The position numbers and the translations under genes are program-made. From CAMYLR01 sp039590215 (GTDB lineage: Bacteria; Gemmatimonadota; Gemmatimonadetes; JACCXV01; JAHWKZ01): a stretch of 14,293 nt of DNA. The first letter of the stretch is position 1. Every line of letters begins with the position of its first letter. This document shows, one piece after another, positions 7,454 to 14,082 of this stretch. Location of the stretch: assembly GCA_039590215.1 (NCBI GenBank), contig JBDHFX010000061.1, positions 1 to 14,293 of the forward strand, in the 5' to 3' direction. Under the pieces are notes generated by a model. The model was not told the DNA's origin. It did not search any database and saw nothing but the letters and a program-made list of their open reading frames with translations.

Positions 7454-7887
7454 TCTTCGCACCGGCCGTAGATCTCCACTTTGTGATGGGAAGGCTGGAA
7501 TCGGTGCAGGCTGGCAACGTCCGCTTGCAGCTGCTCGAACTCCGCCGACTCGAACTCGATCACCTTACCGCAGCGAGTACACACCAAGTGCTCGTGATGC
7601 GGACGTTCCGGACACGGCTCATAGCGACGGATCCCTTCCCCAAAGTCATGCTCTCGAATGAGCCCGGCCTTCAACAGCAGGTCGAGCGTTCGGTATACCG
7701 TTGCCTTTCCGACCGTGTCCCTGCCGACCTTCAACCGCTGGACGATCTCGTCCGCCGATATGTGGTCATGGGTCCCGAACAGGATCTCGGCGACCCGTAA
7801 ACGTTGCGGGGTGACCGGATGGTTGCACTCGTGTAGAAACTCGCGAAAACGATCAACTCCGGGAAGGCGCTTGGTGCGCGAGCTCAC
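7441..7887 (-). CDS. Fur-family metalloregulator (Fur/PerR/Zur type)
   Basis: A 148-aa DNA-binding repressor. The winged helix occupies roughly residues 10-85, with TPQRLRVAEILF, HISADEIVQRLK and the recognition helix region GKATVYRTLDLLLKAG. The dimerisation/metal domain follows, with HHEHLVCTRCGKVIEF (His97, His98, His100, Cys103, Cys106, Glu111), His134-His135 and a second CxxC at Cys143/Cys146. The two CxxC pairs would bind structural zinc. Whether it senses iron, zinc, manganese or peroxide cannot be decided from sequence alone. The frame is open further upstream, but the GTG at 7887 gives the normal family length and a 4-bp GTGA overlap with the preceding gene's stop. Its 3' end overlaps the start of the secreted-protein gene, so it may control its own operon. 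Confidence 0.93.
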   Translation of the reverse strand: MSSRTKRLPGVDRFREFLHECNHPVTPQRLRVAEILFGTHDHISADEIVQRLKVGRDTVGKATVYRTLDLLLKAGLIREHDFGEGIRRYEPCPERPHHEHLVCTRCGKVIEFESAEFEQLQADVASLHRFQPSHHKVEIYGRCEECHN

Positions 7888-8312
7888 GGAGTAGGAGACG
7901 GTTCGACATCCGGACGGGGCAATACCAGCGCTGCTAGCTCCGAGAGCTGTTCGGATGGGTTCTCGTTCTCGATATGCACCTCCCTGTACGACGCACCCTC
8001 GACACCGCACCGATCGATAAACTCCTCCAGAATCAGCGGTAGGATATCAGCTGGAAAACGGGCCCGTCGGATGAAGTCTCTGGCCGGTGTGGCTGCACCA
8101 ACAGCGCGCTCACCGATGGCGACCATCTCGAGTCGCTCATCGTCGAGGCGCTTGGTGACCAGCGCTAGCGAGAACGCCGTCTCACGCCTCACGACCGGGT
8201 CGAACACATAGACGCTCTCCAACCGCTGTCGATCCTTTAGCTGGACGACTCGCGCTAACTGGGCGAGCGTTTCTTCGTCTGAGCTCGTTTCGGTGATCGA
8301 CTCTTCGTTCAT
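7884..8312 (-). CDS. Hypothetical protein, first gene of the long operon
   Basis: I do not recognise this 142-aa protein. It is soluble-looking, without signal peptide or membrane segment. The N-terminus (1-16) is acidic and Ser/Thr/Glu-rich. Residues 20-80 look like a mixed alpha/beta domain (QLKDRQRLESVYVFDPVVRR followed by alternating hydrophobics). Residues 84-105 contain the helix FPADILPLILEEFIDR, and the tail is proline-rich. It has a coding-like composition and overlaps the fur-like start by 4 bp, which argues that it is real and co-translated. The ATG at 8312 follows a weak AAGG. Position suggests a link to the Fur-family protein, but no function can be assigned. Confidence 0.75.
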   Translation of the reverse strand: MNEESITETSSDEETLAQLARVVQLKDRQRLESVYVFDPVVRRETAFSLALVTKRLDDERLEMVAIGERAVGAATPARDFIRRARFPADILPLILEEFIDRCGVEGASYREVHIENENPSEQLSELAALVLPRPDVEPSPTP

Positions 8313-8362
8313 GCGCCTTGTCGAGGTTGCCGAGAACAGTGACTTTTGCCGCGTCGGACCCG

Positions 8363-8391
8363 AATCTGGCCGCCGCTCACAAGGTCGTCAA
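8363..8391 (-). promoter_or_regulatory. Candidate promoter for the ten-gene minus-strand run
   Basis: On the minus strand, TTGACG (8391-8386) is followed after 17 nt by CAGATT (8368-8363), leaving a leader of about 45 nt before the ATG at 8312. The -35 box is close to consensus and the -10 box is poor. No clear Fur-box-like dyad was seen in the 115-bp divergent gap (8313-8427). Confidence 0.22.
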
Positions 8392-8427
8392 CCGGCAGGA
8401 CCCGGGATACAGCACCCCAGAGGCCCA

Positions 8428-8784
8428 ATGACCGAAACTGACTCTTCACCCGCTAACCGGACGGCAGCACTAGCCTATCCTTTCAGCGCCGCCAGCGGCA
8501 TAGTCTGCCTGGTAGTTGGTTGGCGCCAACCGTTCGTCCGCTTCCACGCCTGGCAGTCGATTCTGCTCGGCGTCACCCTGGTGCTCGCGATCCTCGCGCT
8601 AGAGCAGGTTCCGATCATCGGTTTCATACTAGCTCTGGGCGTCGTTGGGTTGTGGGTAATCGCGACGCTGTTCTTGACATGGCGGGCCCTGCGGGGTCAC
8701 TGGTCGGCATTGCCACTGCTCGGCGACATCGCGGCCGAACGGGTACCCGCCGACGCGCGTTCATCGTCGTCGGGTTTGAGCTAA
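8428..8784 (+). CDS. Small DUF4870/Tic20-like integral membrane protein
   Basis: This is the only plus-strand gene in the window. The 118-aa product has about three hydrophobic segments (roughly 13-30, 43-58 and 62-85). The FVRFHAWQS motif (36-44) lies between the first two, a typical feature of DUF4870/Tic20-like bacterial proteins. Its role is unknown. The C-terminal tail is polar and serine-rich. The ATG at 8428 is preceded by AGAGG about 4 nt upstream. The frame is open to 8293, but that extension is not hydrophobic and would overlap the divergent gene. The stop codon overlaps the smc stop on the other strand by 4 bp, so the two genes converge tail to tail. Confidence 0.8.
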   Translation: MTETDSSPANRTAALAYPFSAASGIVCLVVGWRQPFVRFHAWQSILLGVTLVLAILALEQVPIIGFILALGVVGLWVIATLFLTWRALRGHWSALPLLGDIAAERVPADARSSSSGLS

Positions 8785-9290
8785 CCGGCCGCTAGCAGGG
8801 CCTCTTCGGGCGCGGGTTCCTCTATCGGTTCATCGACAGTCTGCCTCGCCCCGTCCAGCGATACCGAAACGAGCGCCGAGATTCCCGGCTCTTCCATAGT
8901 CACGCCGTACAGATAATCCGCCGCCTCCATCGTCCGCTTGTTATGGGTGATGACGATGAACTGACTTTCGTCGCTGAAATGGCGAATCATCTGCAGGAAG
9001 CGGCTGACGTTGGCATCATCGAGCGGCGCGTCGACCTCGTCCAGTATGCAGAACGGACTCGGTTTGACTCGATAGATCGCGAACAGCAGCGCCAGAGCGG
9101 TGAGCGCGCGCTCGCCGCCGGAAAGCAAACTGATCGAGTGGACGCGCTTGCCGCGCGGGCTGGCCACGATCTGGATCGGTGTCTCGAGTGGATCGTCGGG
9201 GTCCTCCATATGGATTTCCGCGAATCCACCCTCGAACAACGTCTGGAACGTGTAGTCGAAGCTGTCCTTGATCTTGCCGAACGTTTCCAC
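8781..9290 (-). CDS. smc: SMC C-terminal ATPase head (frame-shifted from the rest of smc)
   Basis: A 169-aa fragment carrying the C-terminal half of the SMC ATPase head. The ABC signature LLSGGERALTALALLFAIY (55-73) and Walker B FCILDEVD (80-87) are intact, as are the D-loop APLDDAN and the switch histidine in VITHNKRTMEAADYLYGVTMEEPG. The open frame extends upstream of the ATG at 9290 to about 9338 and encodes LEEAIRKINRTARELFV, clearly the continuation of SMC. It is one frame off from the upstream part. Without the fix it could only be made from an internal start, and it would give a separate half-head. The product ends in an acidic, proline-rich tail. It is part of a broken or mis-sequenced smc rather than an independent gene. 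Confidence 0.88.
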   Translation of the reverse strand: METFGKIKDSFDYTFQTLFEGGFAEIHMEDPDDPLETPIQIVASPRGKRVHSISLLSGGERALTALALLFAIYRVKPSPFCILDEVDAPLDDANVSRFLQMIRHFSDESQFIVITHNKRTMEAADYLYGVTMEEPGISALVSVSLDGARQTVDEPIEEPAPEEALLAAG

Positions 9291-9313
9291 GAACAGTTCG
9301 CGGGCGGTGCGAT

Positions 9314-12300
9314 TTATCTTGCGGATCGCCTCCTCGAGCTGACCAGAAACTCGAGCCGCTCGGATTCCCGTTCGAACTCCTCGACCGCCAACATGTTGAC
9401 CGGACCCAGGTTGGCGCGCTTGCGACGGACCGCCTCGAGCCGGGTCTTCAACTCGTCCAGCTCCACCGTCTTCTCTTCCTCTTCGAGCGGGTGCTCGGCA
9501 ACAAGCGGCGCCAAGTCGGTCTCGTACGTCTCCTGGATATGACCCTTTATCGTCTGCCGGCGGTGCTCGATCTCTTGAAGCGTCAACTCACATTGATGGC
9601 GCCGCTCGATCGCCGCGTCGTGCTCACGCCGCAAACCTCTCAGCTCGCTGTCGTGCCCTGACCGTTCCTCGATAGCCGCCAATGTTTCACGATGTCCACG
9701 CGACGTGACCTCGACTGTCTCGAGCTCGACGTAAAGTCCCTCGATCTCCGCACCGGCGGCCTCAGCATCGGCTGCGAGGCGTGTACACTCCTCCTCGAGC
9801 CGGGCGCGTTCGCCGGCTCGACCGCTGCGTGCTTCCTCGAGCGCCGATTCGGCCGCACCCAGGTGCTCGAGATCCCTTTCGACGACCCTCAGATCGGCTT
9901 CCGAGGCGGTCCGCTCGAGTTCGACCGCGTGCCGCGCCGAAAGCCGTTCGGTGCGGACTTCATCGTACCGCTCGAGCGCCGTGCGAACGGCAGTCAGCCG
10001 CTCCGTCGCGCGCTGCGCATCGATCGTTAGCTCGGCATGGGTTTTCGCCACCGCCTCCTGTGCCTGATTGGCGCGATCGCGGGCCGCTTTCTGCTCGCCA
10101 ATCTCGGCTTCGAGCTCGGCCCGCCGACGGGCGGCGTGCGTGACTGCTTCTTCGGCTGCCACCAACGCTTCCCGCCCAGCCCAGAACGATCCATCTGCCT
10201 GGCGCCACTGATCGCCGGCCGCACTTATGGCAGCTTTGTTTTCCGCCAGCCCGCGATCGGCCTGCCCGAGTTCCTCGGTCAGCTCGGCGACATCCGCTCG
10301 CCGCGCCTCGAACTCGGTTTCGGCTTCGGCCAACTGCCGACGGCGGGACAACAACCCATGACCGTTTTCGGACCCGGCCGTACGCCAACGGCCAATCGGC
10401 TCCAACAGCGTGCCATCCAATCCGGCAATCGTGTAGTAGCCAGCCGCTCGTGGGTGACCCTGGAGCGCTGAGCGACAACTAAAACACGCCCCCGCGTTGG
10501 CGACGATCAGCAGTCGGTGGAACAGCGGCTCGAATCGTTCGGGTAGCTTGCGATGACCGGTCCAACGGACAACATCCGAGCCACGCGCCAACACAAGCGC
10601 TGCAGCGGCGTCGGGGATAGATGGCGGATCCGCCGCACTGATGAGTTCCGGGATCAGGAAATCGGCCCTGCCGGCATTGTTTCCGTCGAGCTGCTCGGCG
10701 GCAGCCAACGCCGACTTCTGGTCCTTCGCCAGCAGTCCATGACCGAGACTCTCCAGGTAACGGTCGAGGGCTTTTTCAAAGCGCCGATCGATGGACTCCA
10801 GCACCTGCGGCAGCGCACCGTACACTCCGCGCACCTGTTTCGACCCACCGAGCAACGAACGAGCGCCCGAGGCGTACCCTTCGAACCGCGCCTCAAGATC
10901 GGTTAGCGCGCTCCTACGACCGGCCGTCGTCTGTTCGGCGGCCCGAGCGGTCTCCAATCGTTCGCGGATCGCGTCGACGGTTGACGACAGCACATCCGCC
11001 GCCGACTTCGCGATCTCACGGGCTTTATCTGCTTCCGACCGCTGTGCCTCGGCAGCTTCGACTGCGGCCCGGGCCCGATCAACGGCGGTTCCTGATTCAC
11101 TCGCTTCGCGCTCTCGCGACTCGAGTTCGGCACTCAACGCCGACAAGCGCTCTTCAGCACTTTCGGCCGCCGTGGCCTGACGGGCCCGAGCCTGATCGAC
11201 CTCTGCCAACCGCTCTCGAAGCGACTCGAGCCGCTCGGTAAGCCGCCGCTGCTCGACCTTGAGCTCTGCGCGGCGTTGCTCCTCATCGGCAGTTTCGGAT
11301 GGGGCCATTCGCTCGGCGATCCGTGCCACTTGTTCACGTGCGGCGGCCAGATCCACTTCCAGGTTCGCTCGCCGTTCGGCTAGGTCATCCGATCGGACGC
11401 GCGCTTGCTCCGCCTCGGTCGCCAGCTCCTCCAACCGTTGTCGGTGGTGTTTGAGGGTCTCGCCGTTCACCAGACGAACTTCTTCGTGCCGCGCTATGCG
11501 GCTGCGCACAGCTTCGACCGCGGCGCGTGCGGTGTGCTCCTGCTGACGCAGCTCGATCAACTCGACTTCCATCGTCTCGACACCGGCCTCGCGATCGGCC
11601 AAGCGGGCCGCCAACTCCGATTCCTTCTCTTGCAGCTCGCGAAGCTCCGCAGCCAAGGGTGCCCGCCGTTTCTCCGCCGACTCCAACTCGCACGCTGCCA
11701 AGTGCACATCCAGCCGCGTTTCCTCGGCTTGATACTTAAGGAACCGCCGTGCCTTGCCGACTTGGCGCTTGAGCGAGGCGACGTTCCGATCGACCTCGGA
11801 CACGACATCCTCGACCCGGTCGAGGTCGATCGCGGTCGCCTCGAGCTTCCGTAAGATCGTCCGGCGTTCCTCGGGTCTATCGGACAGCAGACTATCGACC
11901 ATCCCCTGTTGGATCAGGGTGTACGAGTGGGTACCGATACCGGTTCCCATCAACAGATCCTGAATGTCCTTGAGCCGACACGGATGGCGGTTCAGCAGGT
12001 AGTCGCTATCACCATCCCGAAACACACGCCGGGCGATAGCGACTTCGGTGTACTCGATCGGAAGCAAGCCGTCTTCGTTTGAGAAGTGAAGCGCTACCTC
12101 CGCCAGATTGATCGGCTTGCGATGCCGACTACCGCTGAAGATCACCTCGTCCATTCGCGAGCCGCGGACGAGCGTCGGTCGCTGCTCTCCAAGCACCCAG
12201 CGGATAGCGTCTGAGATGTTGCTCTTGCCGCAGCCATTCGGACCCACGATCGCGGTGATCCCCGGATTAAACTCGATCGCGACGCGATCGGCGAACGACT

Positions 12301-12334
12301 TGAAGCCAAAGAGTTCCAGGCGCTGGAGTTTCAC
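9314..12334 (-). CDS. smc: Chromosome segregation protein SMC, N-terminal head, coiled coils and hinge (truncated by frameshift)
   Basis: SMC dimers with ScpA/ScpB organise and segregate the chromosome. This 1006-aa part contains the N-terminal head with Walker A GPNGCGKSN (31-39) and the Q-loop region, the first coiled-coil arm (about 162-480), the hinge (about 488-650, with FEGYASGARSLL at its entry and a CxxC at Cys617/Cys620), and the second arm. The frame ends at a premature TAA (9316-9314) just after ERLEFLVS, where intact SMCs continue to the C-terminal head. That head is encoded next in another frame. The near-universal FEEAAGI segment that should follow RPEERR (154-158) is missing. 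I chose the GTG at 12334, giving MKLQRLELFGFKSF, because GGAGG lies 8 nt upstream; the GTG at 12340 is only 2 nt from it. Confidence 0.92.
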   Translation of the reverse strand: MKLQRLELFGFKSFADRVAIEFNPGITAIVGPNGCGKSNISDAIRWVLGEQRPTLVRGSRMDEVIFSGSRHRKPINLAEVALHFSNEDGLLPIEYTEVAIARRVFRDGDSDYLLNRHPCRLKDIQDLLMGTGIGTHSYTLIQQGMVDSLLSDRPEERRTILRKLEATAIDLDRVEDVVSEVDRNVASLKRQVGKARRFLKYQAEETRLDVHLAACELESAEKRRAPLAAELRELQEKESELAARLADREAGVETMEVELIELRQQEHTARAAVEAVRSRIARHEEVRLVNGETLKHHRQRLEELATEAEQARVRSDDLAERRANLEVDLAAAREQVARIAERMAPSETADEEQRRAELKVEQRRLTERLESLRERLAEVDQARARQATAAESAEERLSALSAELESREREASESGTAVDRARAAVEAAEAQRSEADKAREIAKSAADVLSSTVDAIRERLETARAAEQTTAGRRSALTDLEARFEGYASGARSLLGGSKQVRGVYGALPQVLESIDRRFEKALDRYLESLGHGLLAKDQKSALAAAEQLDGNNAGRADFLIPELISAADPPSIPDAAAALVLARGSDVVRWTGHRKLPERFEPLFHRLLIVANAGACFSCRSALQGHPRAAGYYTIAGLDGTLLEPIGRWRTAGSENGHGLLSRRRQLAEAETEFEARRADVAELTEELGQADRGLAENKAAISAAGDQWRQADGSFWAGREALVAAEEAVTHAARRRAELEAEIGEQKAARDRANQAQEAVAKTHAELTIDAQRATERLTAVRTALERYDEVRTERLSARHAVELERTASEADLRVVERDLEHLGAAESALEEARSGRAGERARLEEECTRLAADAEAAGAEIEGLYVELETVEVTSRGHRETLAAIEERSGHDSELRGLRREHDAAIERRHQCELTLQEIEHRRQTIKGHIQETYETDLAPLVAEHPLEEEEKTVELDELKTRLEAVRRKRANLGPVNMLAVEEFERESERLEFLVSSRRRSAR

Positions 12335-12342
12335 GGGCACGA

Positions 12343-12347
12343 CCTCC
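12343..12347 (-). promoter_or_regulatory. Shine-Dalgarno site deciding the smc start
   Basis: The minus strand carries GGAGG here, directly after the stop of the SPOR gene. It sits 8 nt before the GTG at 12334 and 2 nt before the GTG at 12340, so the former is favoured. It is among the strongest sites in the window. Confidence 0.55.
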
Positions 12348-12349
12348 GA

Positions 12350-13864
12350 TTACTGGCGTTTGATCATCGAAATGGGCTCGGCCGCCTCCTCGAGTGCGCG
12401 CCGATAGACGCGGTACGGACCCGCACCCACGACATAGGCGGAGATCCCCCGGCCTGCGAGGTCGCGCTTTCGAGCATTGGCCTGATCGCGTGAGTCGAAA
12501 ATCCCGAGATCGAACGCCCAGGGCGTCGATTGAACGAGGGCGTCATCGACTACACCACGCCGTAGTAAGGTTTCACGCGCGGTGCGCGCACTGACCGAAT
12601 CTGCAAAGCTCCCGGCAAAGACGCGATACCATCGACCCCGGTCGGGGATGTCCACCGGTGCAACGAACGCCGTAAAGCCGGCGGCTTCGATGCGACCGGC
12701 AACTCGACGGGCAGAGCGATTGTCCTGATACGAGCCGGCGTGAACCGAGAATGGTGTCGGCAACGGAGCTGCGGTCGGTGGCTTAGCCGGCGGCTCGGCG
12801 GGGACTTCCTCGGCTACCGGCTCTTCGGTTGAGCCGCTCGGCGCAGCCGGATCGACGAGCGGCACCACCTCGCCTGGCTCTGCTTGTTCGGTTCCTTGGG
12901 TCGAGCTCCCCTCGACGTCGAGCCGCGCCACCAACTGATCGCCGGTCTCACTACCGTCTCCAAACCAGCCACTAAAGACCGGCTCCAGCAACCGACCGGC
13001 TAGAACGCCAACCAGAACCACTAGGCCGCTGGCCGCAGCCACCCCCAACCACCGGCGCCGTGGCGGCAACACCCTGACCACGGGTAGCAACCGACTGCGA
13101 GCCATCTTCGCTCGCACCGCCGCCAGTCGATGGTCGATCTGCGGCTCGGGCTTCGGCTCTTCCAGCAGTCGATCGCTTCCGAGCGTATTTAAGAAAGTTA
13201 GATCGTCGGCCTCGGACGTCGGGTTGTCACCCACCGCCGGGTCGTCATCCACCGGCCGATCATTGCCCGTCACTGAATCGTCATCGTGCAATTCGACGTC
13301 ACCAAGCCACCGATCGTCGACGGGTAACGAATCGTTATTGCTCAACCGATCATTGGCCAAGGCAAAGACATGACCCGATGGGCCGGCGGACGGCAGTGCA
13401 CCTGCGCCGCGCTTCGCGCCGACAAGTACCTCGGGCAGCGGCCCCAGAAAACGGTGCGTCAGCTGGCCAAGCTCGTCGGCCGCCTGTGGGTCCCCGCCAA
13501 GACGCACGATCCAGCGCTCGCTGCCCACCAAATCGGTGCTCGACTCCTCGCCTTCGATCGCGAAAACAGCATCACAAATCGCGAGCACTCCGGCTGCGCT
13601 AGCGTCACCATTGCTTCCTGGCAACGTCACGACGAGGACTTTGTAATGTTGACGCAATCGGTCGAGGGCGGCCCGAAACGCAGGCCCGTCGTCGAGCGCT
13701 GAACCGCCCAACAAATTGGCTCCACCAGTCAGCACGTCCATATCGGGGATCGCCGTATTTCGCACGCACTGCTCGAGCGGCACGCCATATTGGAGGTGAT
13801 CGATCATCCCCTCCTTGAGATCCTGGCCCAACAATCGCTCAAGCCACCGAAACTCAGGGCTCAA
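12350..13864 (-). CDS. SPOR-domain transmembrane protein with degenerate ParA/BY-kinase-like domain (main part)
   Basis: A 504-aa open frame from a TTG at 13864. Residues 1-105 resemble the second half of a ParA/MinD/BY-kinase (CpsD-like) P-loop domain: GMIDHLQYGVPLEQCVRNT, IPDMDVLTGG, then a strand KVLVVTLPG at the Walker B position, where the usual Asp is absent. A low-complexity acidic region (about 175-240) follows, then a single transmembrane helix (272-291), a Pro/Glu-rich linker, one clear SPOR domain (370-446, FSVHAGSYQD...WYRVFAGSF) and a second SPOR-like repeat (448-490). SPOR domains bind denuded peptidoglycan, often at septa. The frame reads upstream of the TTG as RIRIDLSPEF, matching a Walker A' strand, so the true N-terminus lies in the adjoining fragment. 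smc follows with its first possible start 9 bp downstream. Confidence 0.8.
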   Translation of the reverse strand: MSPEFRWLERLLGQDLKEGMIDHLQYGVPLEQCVRNTAIPDMDVLTGGANLLGGSALDDGPAFRAALDRLRQHYKVLVVTLPGSNGDASAAGVLAICDAVFAIEGEESSTDLVGSERWIVRLGGDPQAADELGQLTHRFLGPLPEVLVGAKRGAGALPSAGPSGHVFALANDRLSNNDSLPVDDRWLGDVELHDDDSVTGNDRPVDDDPAVGDNPTSEADDLTFLNTLGSDRLLEEPKPEPQIDHRLAAVRAKMARSRLLPVVRVLPPRRRWLGVAAASGLVVLVGVLAGRLLEPVFSGWFGDGSETGDQLVARLDVEGSSTQGTEQAEPGEVVPLVDPAAPSGSTEEPVAEEVPAEPPAKPPTAAPLPTPFSVHAGSYQDNRSARRVAGRIEAAGFTAFVAPVDIPDRGRWYRVFAGSFADSVSARTARETLLRRGVVDDALVQSTPWAFDLGIFDSRDQANARKRDLAGRGISAYVVGAGPYRVYRRALEEAAEPISMIKRQ

Positions 13865-14082
13865 GTCGATCCGGATACGAACGACAGCAGCTGCGGGTTG
13901 TGGCCGTCCCCGGCGAGTCGGGCACCAACCAGCATCGCGTCGCGGCTGGCGTCGGCCTCGATCTCGGTGAGGAGTTGGGCGTAGTCGGGATAGCTGCCCG
14001 AGAGCGCGGATGCACGCGACCCTTCACGGACCGCGGTCAGCGCCTCGCGCCAAAATCGATCGTCTAGCTCAAAGTCGCGCAT
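13861..14082 (-). pseudogene. N-terminal fragment of the P-loop/SPOR protein, broken at the P-loop
   Basis: A 73-aa open frame starting at ATG 14082. It begins with a charged helical stretch (MRDFELDDRFWREAL, then LLTEIEADASRDAMLVGARL) and ends in PQLLSFVSGST followed by TGA. The last residues look like strand 1 and the first half of a Walker A loop, where a sequence of the type G-x-G-[KT]-T should continue. The next frame resumes at IRIDLSPEF, a typical strand 3/Walker A' segment. The two pieces therefore appear to be one gene from which the rest of the P-loop and helix 1 are missing, with a frame change. No other gene is predicted upstream within the window. Confidence 0.6.

Noticed and set aside
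7888..8010. Longer start for the Fur-family gene (up to 8010)
   Set aside because: The added 41 residues are cysteine/arginine-rich, do not resemble Fur proteins and lie wholly over the 3' end of the preceding gene. The GTG at 7887 gives the normal length.
8750..8773. Stem CCGACG/CGTCGG followed by GTTTG at the end of the plus-strand gene
   Set aside because: A 12-nt loop, only three Ts and a position inside coding sequence make a rho-independent terminator unconvincing.
9290..9345. Programmed -1 frameshifting to express full-length SMC
   Set aside because: No slippery heptamer of the X-XXY-YYZ type is seen at the junction, and the joined protein would still be about 11 residues short of the usual sequence, so a deletion explains it better.
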